From Tetracentron sinense (lineage: Eukaryota; Streptophyta; Magnoliopsida; Trochodendrales; Trochodendraceae): a DNA stretch of 64,000 nucleotides. The notes under the pieces are model-generated. The model was not told the origin of the DNA, did no database searches, and saw only the letters and a list, made by a program, of their open reading frames with translations. Both the position numbers and the translations under genes were made by a program. Each line of letters starts with the position of its first letter. Positions within the stretch are counted from its first letter, which is position 1. Below are positions 1 to 10,710 of this stretch, piece by piece. The stretch is from NCBI GenBank assembly GCA_015143295.1, contig CM026560.1, positions 2,234,501 to 2,298,500 on the forward strand, read 5' to 3'.

Positions 1-1132
1 CTTTGCTCCATAATATGTCAAAACGACCGAGTCGAAAAGAGTTACAACTTTTGTGAAGGGTGCGAGACCCAAAAACAAAGTTTAAAATTCGAGTTGGCAC
101 CTCAGGTTCGACCCTGACCATTTTGGGTCGACCCTGGGTATAGAAGAATTTGTATGAGGTTTTTTGGCAGAGAGTTGGTTTTGTGACGGTCGACCCTGGA
201 GGACCATCCGGTCGATCGATAGGCACCATCCAGTCGACCGATTGCTCCCCATGGGTCGACCCTGATATGGATTTCTTGTCAAAATCGGTTTTTCATGCTT
301 TTTTGAGTTTTTAGCAACTTTAACACCTTCTAAACATGGTTTTTTGATCCCCTATTTATATAGAACCCTTCTAACTCGTTGTGTAGAACTTTAGGGAAGT
401 ATTGAGAAGGTTTTTAACTCCTTCTAAAGTCCATAAATACTCTGGAAAACATAGTGTTCTCCTCCCATTTGTTAATGCATTAAACCTAGAGTTTGCAAGC
501 CTAAAGTTCCATTCTTGCTTGTTTGGACTTGCCCTTTGATGGAGTACATCTAGGTATTGATTTATATCAAATCATCAATCCGTTCTAGATAGAACACCTT
601 GGCCGGAGTATTCCGGAGCCTTTGCGAAGGAGTTCAATCCGAGAAGGATCATGGTAATGTGATTTGGTCGGTGCATTCCGAAGCCGTCATTGACTGAGAT
701 TGATCGGAAGATCGTGGACTGTTTTCGACACACAAAGAGAAGTAGAAGCGGCTATGGTTGATCACGGGACTTGAGAGTACGTGATGACTTTTCATGGCGT
801 GGATGACTAAGAACTGAAGGATCGTGGTGTCGAGTCTGACGGAGTCAAGTTCGAGTCTTGTAAGTTCTTGTTTACTTTGTCTTAGTGGATTCTCATAACT
901 GGACTAGGTCTCGTGATTTTTTTCGGAAGGATTTCGACGTAAAAATCCTTGTGTTGTGGCTTGTTTGGTTTCTATTTTCCGTACTTAAAGTACATCATCC
1001 CTTAAGTTAATAACTTAATTGTTAAAATCATAAAAATAGTAGATAAACTATTAGGGAAACTAAACCATCCCCTCGAACTTGTAGATTCTCAACTCAAACC
1101 TTGATTTGAGGTTCACCGAATTAATTTTTTCA
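1..1132 (+). repeat. Element A 5' LTR (truncated by window start)
   Basis: Collinear with 5232-6336 apart from small indels, for example about 22 bp near 213-235 that the 3' copy lacks. It ends in TTCA directly before a tRNA-Met-type primer binding site. A palindrome cluster (GGGTCGACCC at 124-133 and 253-262, plus related sites between) lies upstream of an AT-rich TATA-like stretch near 350-365. Confidence 0.88.
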
Positions 1133-1134
1133 AT

Positions 1135-1146
1135 TGGTATCAGAGC
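1135..1146 (+). promoter_or_regulatory. Primer binding site of element A
   Basis: TGGTATCAGAGC, the usual plant copia site complementary to the 3' end of initiator methionine tRNA. It starts two bases after the LTR ends. Confidence 0.85.
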
Positions 1147-1195
1147 AGGTTCACTTACTTTTTAATGTGATCTTGTCTCATTCTTTTCGGTGAAT

Positions 1196-2833
1196 ATGAA
1201 TCTCCAAAGAGAGGGAGGATCCATCTCTTGTCCCCCATTATTTGATGGAAATAATTATGCCTATTGGAAAGCTCGAATGAGAGCGTTTCTAAAATCACTA
1301 GATAAGAGAGTATGGTTCTCTATTGAACAAGGTTGGACCCATCCAACAAAGACCATAAATGACCAGACTATCCCTAAACCTTCTTCTGAATGGACCAATG
1401 TAGAACTTGAGAGTTGTAGATGGAATAGTAAGGGTCTAAATGCAATCTTCGCTGCCGTTACACTCGAAGAATTTCGACGTATTTCTACATGTGACACTTC
1501 GAATGAGGCATAGGACATTCTTCAAATCACCCATGAAGGGACTACAACTGTCAAGGTCTCCAAATTTCAATTGTTGACCTCTAAGTTTGAAAAGTTGATG
1601 ATGGATGATAATGAAACTTTTGATAGTTTTTATGCCAATCGGACTGCCATTGTCAATTCTAGTTTCAATCTACGGGAAAGAATTCCTGAGTCTAAAATTG
1701 TGAGAAAAATCTTGAGATCTTTACCAGAGAGATTTCGATCGAAGGTTACCGCCATCGAAGAGAGCAAAAATATTGATGCTCTCAAAATTGAAGAGTTGGT
1801 TGGTTCACTCCAAACCTATGAGTTAAATTTGAACCCATCTAAGAAACCAAAATCTATTGCCTTGAAATCTGTTAAGGAATCCATAGATGGTTCAGATAGT
1901 GACTCTAAGGATGAAGAATAAGAGTTGGCTTTATTTGCGAAGAAATTCAGAAATTTTTTGAAACTTAATAAGAGATTTAATCCGAAAGGATAAAAATCTC
2001 TTGAAAAGCCCAGGTCCAAGCACTTTGAAAACAAGAAATATTTTAAAAGTGTGGACAAGAAATCCCAAGGTGTTCAATGCTATGAATGTTAAGGCTACGG
2101 CCATATTACCACTGAGTGCTCTAATAAGAAAAGATTTAAAGGCAAGGCAAGGGATGACAGTGAATCTGAATCTGAGGAATCAGATAGTTCTTCTTGTGAG
2201 GAGACTAGGAGTTATGTGGCCTTCACTACATCCTTATCTGGGACTGAGAAATCTTCTTCAAATGCTATGAGTAGCCAACAATGTAGTGATGGTGAGGAGG
2301 ATGAAGAGATTCAGAATGACTCAGATTCTGAGGGAGAGCTCGGGGTAGTCTATGATGAACTATTTCAGGAATGCCTAAAGCTGAAAAAAGTTCAGTTTTC
2401 TATGACCAAAAAGATCAAATCTATCGAAATGGAAAAAGAAGCCTTAGACCAAGTGGCTTCAGGGTTGAGAGTTCTTGTGTCACAGCTTGAGGAAGAGAAG
2501 GCTTCCCTCCTTGCCAAGACTCAGCTACTTGAATCTAATTTACATGTTTGTCTTGATGAAAAGACAAGTCTTGAAATCAAGTTGGCTGATCTCGAGCAAA
2601 ATCAGAGGTATGGAGATGAGAAGGGAACTCCATCCACCTCGAACATTGAGCCTGGTGCTAAAAGGTGCCCTCCTACTAAAGGAAAAGACCCTTCTACTAA
2701 GAAATTCATTCCTACATGTCATAGATGTGAAGTGAATGGTCATATTAAGCCTCGATGTCTTAAACTTCAAAGAATACTCAATCATGGTTTTGAGAACCAC
2801 AACAATTTTAATAGGAATCTAAAGGAGAGTTGA
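1196..2833 (+). pseudogene. gag: Element A gag (UBN2-type) with four in-frame stops
   Basis: One reading frame runs from the ATG at 1196 to the TGA at 2831, broken by stops at 1511 (TAG), 1919 (TAA), 1991 (TAA) and 2090 (TAA) but with no frameshift. The N-terminus (LFDGNNYAYWKARMRAF) and the following helical region match the copia gag family (DUF4219/UBN2). A CCHC zinc knuckle at 2078-2119 (CYEC...GYGHITTEC) contains the fourth stop. An acidic serine-rich stretch and a coiled coil (about 2340-2610) follow, then a second CCHC knuckle at 2717-2758 (CHRCEVNGHIKPRC). Gag would form the particle and bind RNA. The ORF is clearly inactive as read. Confidence 0.85.
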
Positions 2834-2840
2834 GGTCCTA

Positions 2841-3119
2841 GTGGAGAAGTCTAGGAGTTTCTGTGAAGATGTGATGAAAATTGCTCAAAACTCTAGACAG
2901 TGGCATGGTCATGACACTCCTTATGCTAGATATAGAGGAGGTAGCAGGAAGAACCAGAATGCCCACTATAATTCTATGACTCAATCTTGGAAAATGAGGA
3001 ACAGGAGGAAGAGACAAAAGGTCATACCTACCTCAACTGAAACGGTTAGAGACCAAAGGGTCAATCAAACTTCAAAAATCGTTTGGGTGAGAAAGGAAGA
3101 CCTGAAGAGCTTCACTTAA
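2841..3119 (+). pseudogene. Element A gag C-terminal tail, different frame
   Basis: A basic, Gln/Arg-rich stretch ending in KIVWVRKEDLK, which resembles the repeated W-V-P-K tail of the gag proteins in elements C and G. It lies in another frame from the main gag, so a frameshift or a lost segment separates them. The aspartic protease normally found immediately downstream is absent. Confidence 0.55.
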
Positions 3120-4863
3120 CTCATGCCTGTCATAGCCTAGGGTGTGCTTGTATTGATATATCTTGTCCTAATGTTATGCTATTTGTGTATACTAGTTTTT
3201 TTTGTGTTTATTTGCTTTGGTATGTTTTTATGTTTTCTTTATTTTGAAAAATTCAAAAACATTGAAAAACTATAAAATCCAAAAAGATTTTTTTCATATT
3301 GCCCTTGTTTGACTTGCATGATCTGCATTCCTTGTGTGATCTTTATTTCTATACTTGTCCAGGGTTAAACATGAGTTTGTTGCTGATTGAGGATATATCA
3401 CCTTTATGGTCTCTTGGTTAGGGTGAAAATTAGACTGGTTTTACTTTGAACAGTTATAAACTTATTCATGTGTGTATGCTTTACAAATTTCACATGCACG
3501 CTGACTGATTCTGTTGAGAAGTCTATTTTCCAATCTGTAGGTGTATGGCTTATCCCATAAAGTGTGACCTTGGATGACCAATCTAGAATGACCATATTTG
3601 TTAGTCATCCCCATTTTGTGTATCCTCCATGAATATAAAATTGTTACAATGAAAAGGGCTACCTATTGGGATAGTGTAAAAGTCACTAGTAGATGCAAAC
3701 AGTATGAAATGGCTACCTAGGTGGACAATAGGTATCTATCTGGGTCACTGGAGTGAAAGCCACTGCTGCTAATAGCCAGGACTACCTACCTAGATAGTGT
3801 GAAAGCCATCATTGCCTGAAAAGATATAATCAGATAAAGATCATCAAAAGAAATCTTACAAACTGGAGGTATTTGACCAAAAGTAAAAGAAAAAAATATG
3901 AGTCAAATAAAATGGAAAAATGACCACTAAAATATAAAAAATCAACATATTTGGATCTAACTAGGTTTGACTTCTATGATGTATATCTCCGGGAGTCCCC
4001 TTAGTGGTTAGTGTCATATTGATCTAGTATCTTGTCAGACCACCACTACACACAATGCTTCACTGTTGAACTGTTCACTAAATGTGTCTAAGTGAATTGG
4101 CTATAATTTAGCATTCTGTGAGATTTAGTTAGATGTGTATCCTCAGTCGGACTAACTAATCATGTTCTTCATTGGATTTGTAATCTTAAATTACTACTGC
4201 TTGGAATGCTTTTGATGCATGTTTGTGTGGCACATGATATTTTTTTTGTAATATTATTATGTGTTTTCTTTTTGTTTAGCATGGGCCTTTCTAGCATAAG
4301 TGCCCTGTTTTTGGTGGTGTCCTTAATCTTAGGGGGGAGAAGATCAAGTTGAGTTGTTGAGAGGGAGTTTGTGCTTGAGTAGTTGAGGGGGAGTTTATGC
4401 TTTATATTGATACTTTGTTCCTCGCTCTTTAATCCTCTCATTGTCTGTTTTTGATTGGTTGTACTGTGGTTGCCTTGATATTTCACTTTTGTTCAATTGG
4501 TATATTTTTTGGAATATTGGCTTTCTGCATTCCTTTGGCAACTGTGCCAAAAAGGGGAAGAATGTTAGGGTATTCAGTATATTCCTTGCTTCACCTGTGA
4601 TTACTTATTTTCATATTCCACACATACTTTACTGGGTGTTTTGTTTATGAGCATGTGCAGGTGCAGGGTTGCAGCAGAAAGAATTTCCTTGACAAGAGCT
4701 TCAGTGTATCAATTTAATATGATTTGTCAATTGGTGTCATGTAAGAGTGTTAGAGTCATGTAATGCCTAATTCACCGTTTTGATGTGCTTGGGTGAGTTT
4801 GTGTCAAGTCATGTACTTCAGTTTGGTTGTAGGTTTTGTCACGGAATTGCCAAATGGGGAGAT
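3120..4863 (+). other. Non-coding 3' interior of element A
   Basis: 1.7 kb with no pol motif in any frame. At 3650-3810 a motif of the type ctacct..gatagtgtgaaagcca is loosely repeated about three times. Purine-rich tracts occur at 4331-4343, about 4370-4395, 4545-4560 and 4850-4863. The last touches the 3' LTR and is the best polypurine primer. Several such tracts before the 3' LTR are reported for Sireviruses. Confidence 0.6.
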
Positions 4864-6336
4864 TGTAAAGTCCATGCTTTTGTATTGGCATATTCCGGTG
4901 TCAAAACAAGTGAGTCTAGGTATCTAGATGTGTATCTTGTGTCGTTGTCGTCAAGCATTCGCGAACAAGTGAAGTTGAAGACCGTTGAAGACTCGGGTTG
5001 ATCATTTCCTTCATAGGATGGTAAGTGACCTAGATTGGTCATACTACCATAGGTGGGATTTGACTTAGAATTATCCTAACATGACACCTTAGGTTGTAAG
5101 TAACCTAGACTAACCATACGGACCCTAGGTGATGAGATAAACAGTGCAAAACTTGTTTTAAAATCTGAAATTTTTCAAAAAATCAAGGTTGCTTGTTTAA
5201 GGTGTATCCCACAAACCGTAACTCGGACTTGGCTCCATAATATGTCAAAACGACCGTGTCAAAAAGAGCTACAACTTTTGTGAAGGGTGTGAGATCCAAA
5301 AACGAAGTTTAAAATTTGGTTTGGCACCTCAGGGTCGACCTTGACCATTTTGGGTCGACCCTGGGTACAGAAGAATTTATATGAGGTTTTTTGGCAGAGA
5401 GTTGGTTTTGTGAGGGTCGACCCTGGAGGACAATCCGGTCGATCGAATGCTCCCCATGGGTCGACCCTGATATGGATTTCTTGCCAAAATTGGTTTTTCA
5501 TGCGTTTTTGAGTTTTTAGCAACTTTAACACCTTCTAAACATGGTTTTTTGATCCCCTATTTATATAGAACCCTTCTAGCTCGTTGTGTAGAACTTTGGG
5601 GAAGTATTAAGAAGGTTTTTAACTCCTTCTAGAGTCCATAAATACTCTAGAAAACTTAGTGTTCTCCTCCCCTTTGTTAATGCATTAAACTTATAGTTTG
5701 CCAGCCTAAAGTTTCATTATTGCTTGTTCGGACTTGCCCTTTGATGGAGTCCATCTAGGTATTGATTTATATCAAACAATCAACCCGTTCTGGATAGAAC
5801 ACCTTGGCCGGAGTATTCCAGAACCTTTGCGAAGGAGATCAACCCGAGAAGGATCGTGGTAATGTGATTTGGTCGGTGCATTCCGAAGCCGTCATTGACG
5901 GAGATCGATCGGAAGATTGTGGACTGTTTTCGAGACACAAAGAGAAGTACGAGCGGCTGCGGTTGATCACGGGACTTGAGAGTACGTGATTACTTTTCGA
6001 GGCATGGAGGCCTAAGAACTGAAGGATTGTGGTGTCGAGTCTGAAGGAGTCAAGTTCGAGTCTTGTAAGTTCTTGTTTACTTTGTCTTAGTGGATTCTCA
6101 TGGCTGTATTAGGTCCCATGGTTTTTCCCCGAAGGGTTTCTACGTAAAAATCCTTGTGTTGTGGTTTGCTTGGTTTTTATTTTTCGCACTTAAAGTACAT
6201 CATCCCTTAAGTTAATAACTTAATTGTTAAAATCATAAAAATGGTAGATAGACTATTAAGGAAACCAAACCATCCCCTCGAACTTGTAGATTCTCAACTC
6301 AAACCTTGATTTGAGGTTCACCAATAAATTTTTTCA
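4864..6336 (+). repeat. Element A 3' LTR (complete, 1473 bp)
   Basis: Starts TGTAAAG after the purine tract CAAATGGGGAGAT and ends TTCA, the same end as the copy at 1132. The next bases (AATTT...) continue the interrupted element B sequence, so AATTT is the expected target duplication. Its partner lies left of the window and cannot be checked. Confidence 0.88.
5326..5568 (+). promoter_or_regulatory. Element A palindrome cluster and TATA box
   Basis: GGGTCGACCC (5352-5361), AGGGTCGACCCT (5413-5424, a perfect 12-bp palindrome) and GGGTCGACCC (5458-5467) plus half-sites such as CGGTCGATCGA. The TATA-like TTATATAGAA begins near 5559, about 92 bp after the last palindrome. The same order is present in the 5' LTR. 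Confidence 0.6.
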
Positions 6337-8257
6337 AATTTAATGAGAATCTCTTGACCAATTCAAAATGTTTGGAATGAAAAAAGAATCTCAAGTTTGT
6401 GCTTACTATCTAAAGAATTGCCCAAGATCTCCCTACTAATGTTAAATCTCATTTGAGATGTTTACTGAATACAATAGGGCTGTTAGGCAACTTACTATAT
6501 AAAAGAACAAGTAGACACCAAGTTAACTAAGGAAACTTAATCACAAAGAATATGATAGAAATCATTGGATTCATAAATCCCAATTCTTGGTGCTGAGATA
6601 AATTTATGGGATTAGAGGATATGATCATCGACAAACTCCCGGAGTCCTTTAATATGGTTATGTTGAACAGGTAGGAAATTAGATTGTCTGAAATCCCACA
6701 TGTTGCATATAGCTAAGAACCTTTGAAGAGTTCATGTTACTTGCAAAGATGTTCAAAAGAGTTAGATTTTCTAAATCCTGAGCATTTATGCAAAGGAAAG
6801 AAATTCAAGATTTTTCATTGGAAATATATTCTGATAGTACGGACAAAGGCTCTTCTGAGAAGAAAGGAAAGTATAAGGATTGTGCTTCATAGTGAAGCAA
6901 TTGGTCATTGGATACAGGATATACCTTTGGAAGGATTATCCAGCTTGTATACTCATCAAGTCCAACTTAATTATTGGAACCTCCAGCTCTTAATGCTTGG
7001 TATAATCTTGCACAAGTGCAATAGTTGCATGTTTGTTAAGGAGAATGAAATCTGAATAGATAAAACTTCTACTTGGGAATGAGACAAAAGTTGGATGATC
7101 GTAATCATATAAGTCTTCTACTAACAGGTAGCTAACTTTATTTCACCTTATTTGAAAAGTTCAAGGAATTCTGCTATGAAATAAAGAAACAGCTAGGTAA
7201 GTCTCCCATGATTGAGAAGAGTACCTCTTAATAGAAATTTCATAATTTATTCTCATTACATCTTATCCCAGATAATTCCCATAACAAACCATAGCATGAT
7301 GGTGTTGTTAAAACGAACAATATTGGATATAATTCGATAGAAGATGAGTTTGGGATTCGCATTAGAGATACTTAGTCTCTATTCCTGGATAACAAAAGAA
7401 ATTTGTAAACAGGAATACAAGTTTCCTAGTAGAGAAACTGAATCTAGAATTGTTTTAGAAGTGGTAGCTCAATAGACCAATAACTATGAGAATTGATAGA
7501 GATTAACTCTCTATTCTCACTATACCTCAATAGTACACTAGATCCCACAGGTCTCAGAATCTGTAGTTGGACTAACTTTTATTTTGATAAAGTAATTAAA
7601 CTGTTTGATTTTCATCTAAGTATCTTTTATGTACAAATTGGTTAGTGGGAGCATAATTACTTTCCTGACTCTATGCAAAGATAATATTTTTTTCATTGTG
7701 AATGAAGTATGAATATTATTCTTTTCTTGGATTTGATCCAGCAATTTTGCAATGAAGGACAAAAACTTTGACAACATGTTTTCTTAGTCCTAAATGGTTT
7801 AGAGACAAAAGAAAAATTATATTGTTACTCTCCCAATAATAATCATGTTTTTATGTAAGATTCTAAGAAAAGAGTTTCTACCTTTATGGAATGGAATCTG
7901 TTTCTCTTAGATATGTGATATCATGAGAAAGTATATTTGTACTAGACCAAATATTCATCACATGTTGATGTGATAAGATATTGGTCAGGTTAGTCCGGAG
8001 CATTACACAATGGTAAAGCACAAGCAAGTTAACTTCAGAAAATGACTGTTGGACAATATCATTTTTGTTTAGTCTTTCAAGACTGTGGTTATCTATAATA
8101 AATTTGCAAGAGTTGTAAGTGTTATTACATTACTACAATAGTTGTGGTAAAGCAGACATGACCCATGTATATTAAGTTATGATTCAGCTGGTGTTTGAGA
8201 AACATCACTGAGAAGATGGGCATTACATCTAATTGGCTTAGAGTGCAAGTAGGAGAT
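6337..8257 (+). pseudogene. Element B upstream copy, gag-pol remnant
   Basis: Strongly decayed copia coding sequence interrupted on its left by element A. Gag traces: a peptide like IIDKLPESFNMVMLN near 6627-6672 and a damaged CCHC knuckle near 6880-6925 (CFHSEAIGHW). Near 7930-8020 a peptide resembling the conserved C-T-R-P-[DN]-I...G-P-E-H...V-K-H segment between RT and RNase H survives. Near 8190-8250 the RNase H C-terminus survives (GITSNWLEC) and overlaps the purine tract before the LTR. Integrase and most of RT are missing, so internal deletions are likely. No frame is open for long. Confidence 0.65.
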
Positions 8258-10696
8258 TGTTGGACATATATGCCCTCAAAGGCCAAAAGGAGACTTTTCT
8301 ATGTTGATTAAACAAGCATCATATTCAAACAACCAACTATAAAGGGTATTTATATTAATTACTGTCTCATTTGATGATGACATAAAGATCCATAGGTAAC
8401 ATTGTAGGAAAATCATGCAAAGGTTGCGAGGAGATATGATTTTCCGGTTTCTTGTAAACCTAATTTTTTTCGAAGCTTTTAGAGTACTGGTTAGGTGCAG
8501 TACTTCATCATGGTTTGCACATGTGTAGTTCTATGAGATAGTGTGATGAATCTCATTCACAGAGAGTGGTGACTCTTGACTAACATGTGAATATATGTAG
8601 CAAGTACATAATACTGAACGGGGTCACTAGTGGATACCCTATGAAATACACTGTCAGATTGTATTAGGGTTATCCATTTGACAAATTGTCCAGACCTGAG
8701 AGGTTAACATCTTCTCAGACATCTGTCTATATGGCTTTGATGTGTCAATCGACAATGACCAATACAGAGAACTAACTCCGGGTACGTTGGGTCATGTACA
8801 CAATGTTTGGAGAAGTGTGTAAACACTCAATAAGGAATCCACAACTCTTTAATTGGAGATAATGATGTCAAGGTGATACTTGTTGGACTGAATTGTTAAA
8901 TCCAGTACTGTTGCTTTTCAGTAAAATGGTCTTTATCGAAGTTGATATTTTCAATATGGAAAAGTATATATAAATATATATATATATATATATGTCAGTT
9001 ATTTTCTAATGTTTCTTCAAAAGTGTTTTGGAGGTTCAGTTCAATCAGAAGGTAATCATGAGAAAAGGTTCTATTCATAAGCTAGGGACTAGACAGTGGA
9101 ATTGTTCCAATCCCGCAAGTGATATTGGAGTGTGGAGGGATTTATTTGTAAATATATTGTGAGATGGTACTTACAAGCAATTCTCTAATTTCTGAAGGTT
9201 AATCACATTATGTCAATGGACATTAATTGTGATTGGTGAAAGTCCAGTGATATAGATAAAATTCTATGATCCTAATGGAGTGTAGGAAAGGTGTTTCCTA
9301 GTAACAATGCTTTAACCAAAAGGTTGAGTACTTGGTCCCACAACCGGAAATAGGAGATTCCTTTAGATCCCACACACAAGGACTTTCTTAAAGTATTTAA
9401 TTTTATTATTAATTTAATTAATTAATTTTTCTAAGTAATCTTTTTTTTTAAATGGGGCTCCGGAGTGTCGTCACAGCCCCCTAGGCACTGGCACCGAGTC
9501 AACGGGTTGACGTCCAGATTTAAGCATGCCCATAGCAGGCACCTACCACCCGAGTACCAATGGCCCCCACCTTCAGTCCCACATTGCTAGGTTTCAAGAC
9601 GTGCGGCCAGGGGGCAAGCCTACAAATGCCACCTACAACACCCCCACCGAGTCCAACTCAAGACGCCTAGCGTGGCATTGAAGGCGTTAAGCCACTGAAC
9701 CACCCCCTCGGGTGGTTTCTCTAAGTGATCACTATATGATATAGTGAAGCTCTAAAAGGTGGAATCACATTAGATATGAAAAACCAAACAATAGGACCTA
9801 TTGGGGATTTTTTTTTTAAAGAATCAAAAATTGACCTAAGGGTTTGTGAAACACTAAGGGGTGTGTGGAGTGGGGCCCACCTAGGATGGGATGCCCACTT
9901 CAAGGAGAAACCTATTATTAATTAGTTTCTAATTAACTAAACTCTTTATTGGATAAGGTTTGTTGGTTAGTTAGTTACTAATTAAAGATTCCCTATTTGT
10001 TAGGGATTCTATTAGTTTCTTGCTAATCAATGAATCCTAATTGGATTAGGATAAGGATAAGATTAGTTGAACACTAATGGATAAGGTTAGTTTGTATTTA
10101 TGATTAATCCTAATTAATTAGGAGATATCAAGAATAAAAAGAATTGAAGAATTCTTATTGGATAAAGATTAGGAGTCTTGAGTTGCAAGCAACCTAAGAT
10201 TCCAAGGCTTTGGGACATAATAAATATCTAGAATTTTTCCTCTCCTCCCTCTCTCAATATATCACGCCCCTCTCTCTCCTCTCAAAGGTATACGGTCACA
10301 TTTCCCCCTTTTATTCTTCTATTTGTTTTCTAGTTTGAAAATAAAGAATAAGAATATCAAGGATCTTGTTAATCAATAAAGAGTTCTTGATAATAAAGAT
10401 TAAATCTTTATTTCAAGATCCTAGAGCTGAAAATTTGGAAGGGTCATTAGCTTCCATTAGAGAAAGTTTTAAAGGAAAAAGAAGGTTCGTGTGAATCGAC
10501 AGGAGACTTGACACTTGTGAAGTTATGCGAGTATTATTCTAACGTGAATTTGACTTAACAATTTCAAAGTCGCAAAGGTGATTGTTATTCCTACCTTCAT
10601 TGAATAAAATCAATTAGAATCTTAATCAGATCTTTTGATTTGATGTATGCCCCCCCAATAACTGTTTTTCTAAAATTAAAAAGAAGCATACTTTCA
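8258..10696 (+). repeat. Element B middle LTR (2439 bp, carries a SINE)
   Basis: Starts TGTTGGACATATATGCCC after the purine tract AGTAGGAGAT and ends CATACTTTCA just before a primer binding site. It aligns end to end with 16081-18240. It has two large differences from that copy: a SINE with its target duplication at 9426-9730, and a 21-bp deletion at about 10203 that removes the TATA box kept in the right LTR. An (AT)n run lies at 8975-8994. Confidence 0.85.
9441..9715 (-). mobile_element. tRNA-derived SINE, minus strand
   Basis: A 275-bp body with its 5' end at 9715 and a poly(A) tail, seen as T9 at 9441-9449 on the plus strand. Near its 5' end TGGTTCAGTGG (about 9702-9692) fits a Pol III A box. 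A weaker B-box candidate, AGTTGGACTCG, follows about 40 nt later. It is flanked by near-identical 15-bp target duplications (9426-9440 and 9716-9730, two mismatches). The right LTR of element B holds the empty site near 17248-17270 with one copy of that sequence. I cannot assign a named SINE family. Confidence 0.82.
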
Positions 10697-10697
10697 G

Positions 10698-10710
10698 TGG
10701 TATCAGAGCC
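10698..10710 (+). promoter_or_regulatory. Primer binding site of element B
   Basis: TGGTATCAGAGCC, one base after the middle LTR ends. It matches the initiator methionine tRNA 3' end, as in element A. Confidence 0.85.

Larger units (their letters stand above)
1..6336 (+). mobile_element. Element A: copia-type LTR retrotransposon with gag only, left end outside window
   Basis: Two LTR copies (1-1132, missing its first ~360 bp, and 4864-6336) flank an interior of about 3.7 kb with a primer binding site and purine-rich tracts. The only recognisable protein is gag. No protease, integrase or RT motif appears between 3120 and 4863, so the element looks non-autonomous. It is inserted in the upstream gag remnant of element B: the bases after 6336 continue the sequence found uninterrupted at 14156. 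Confidence 0.85.
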
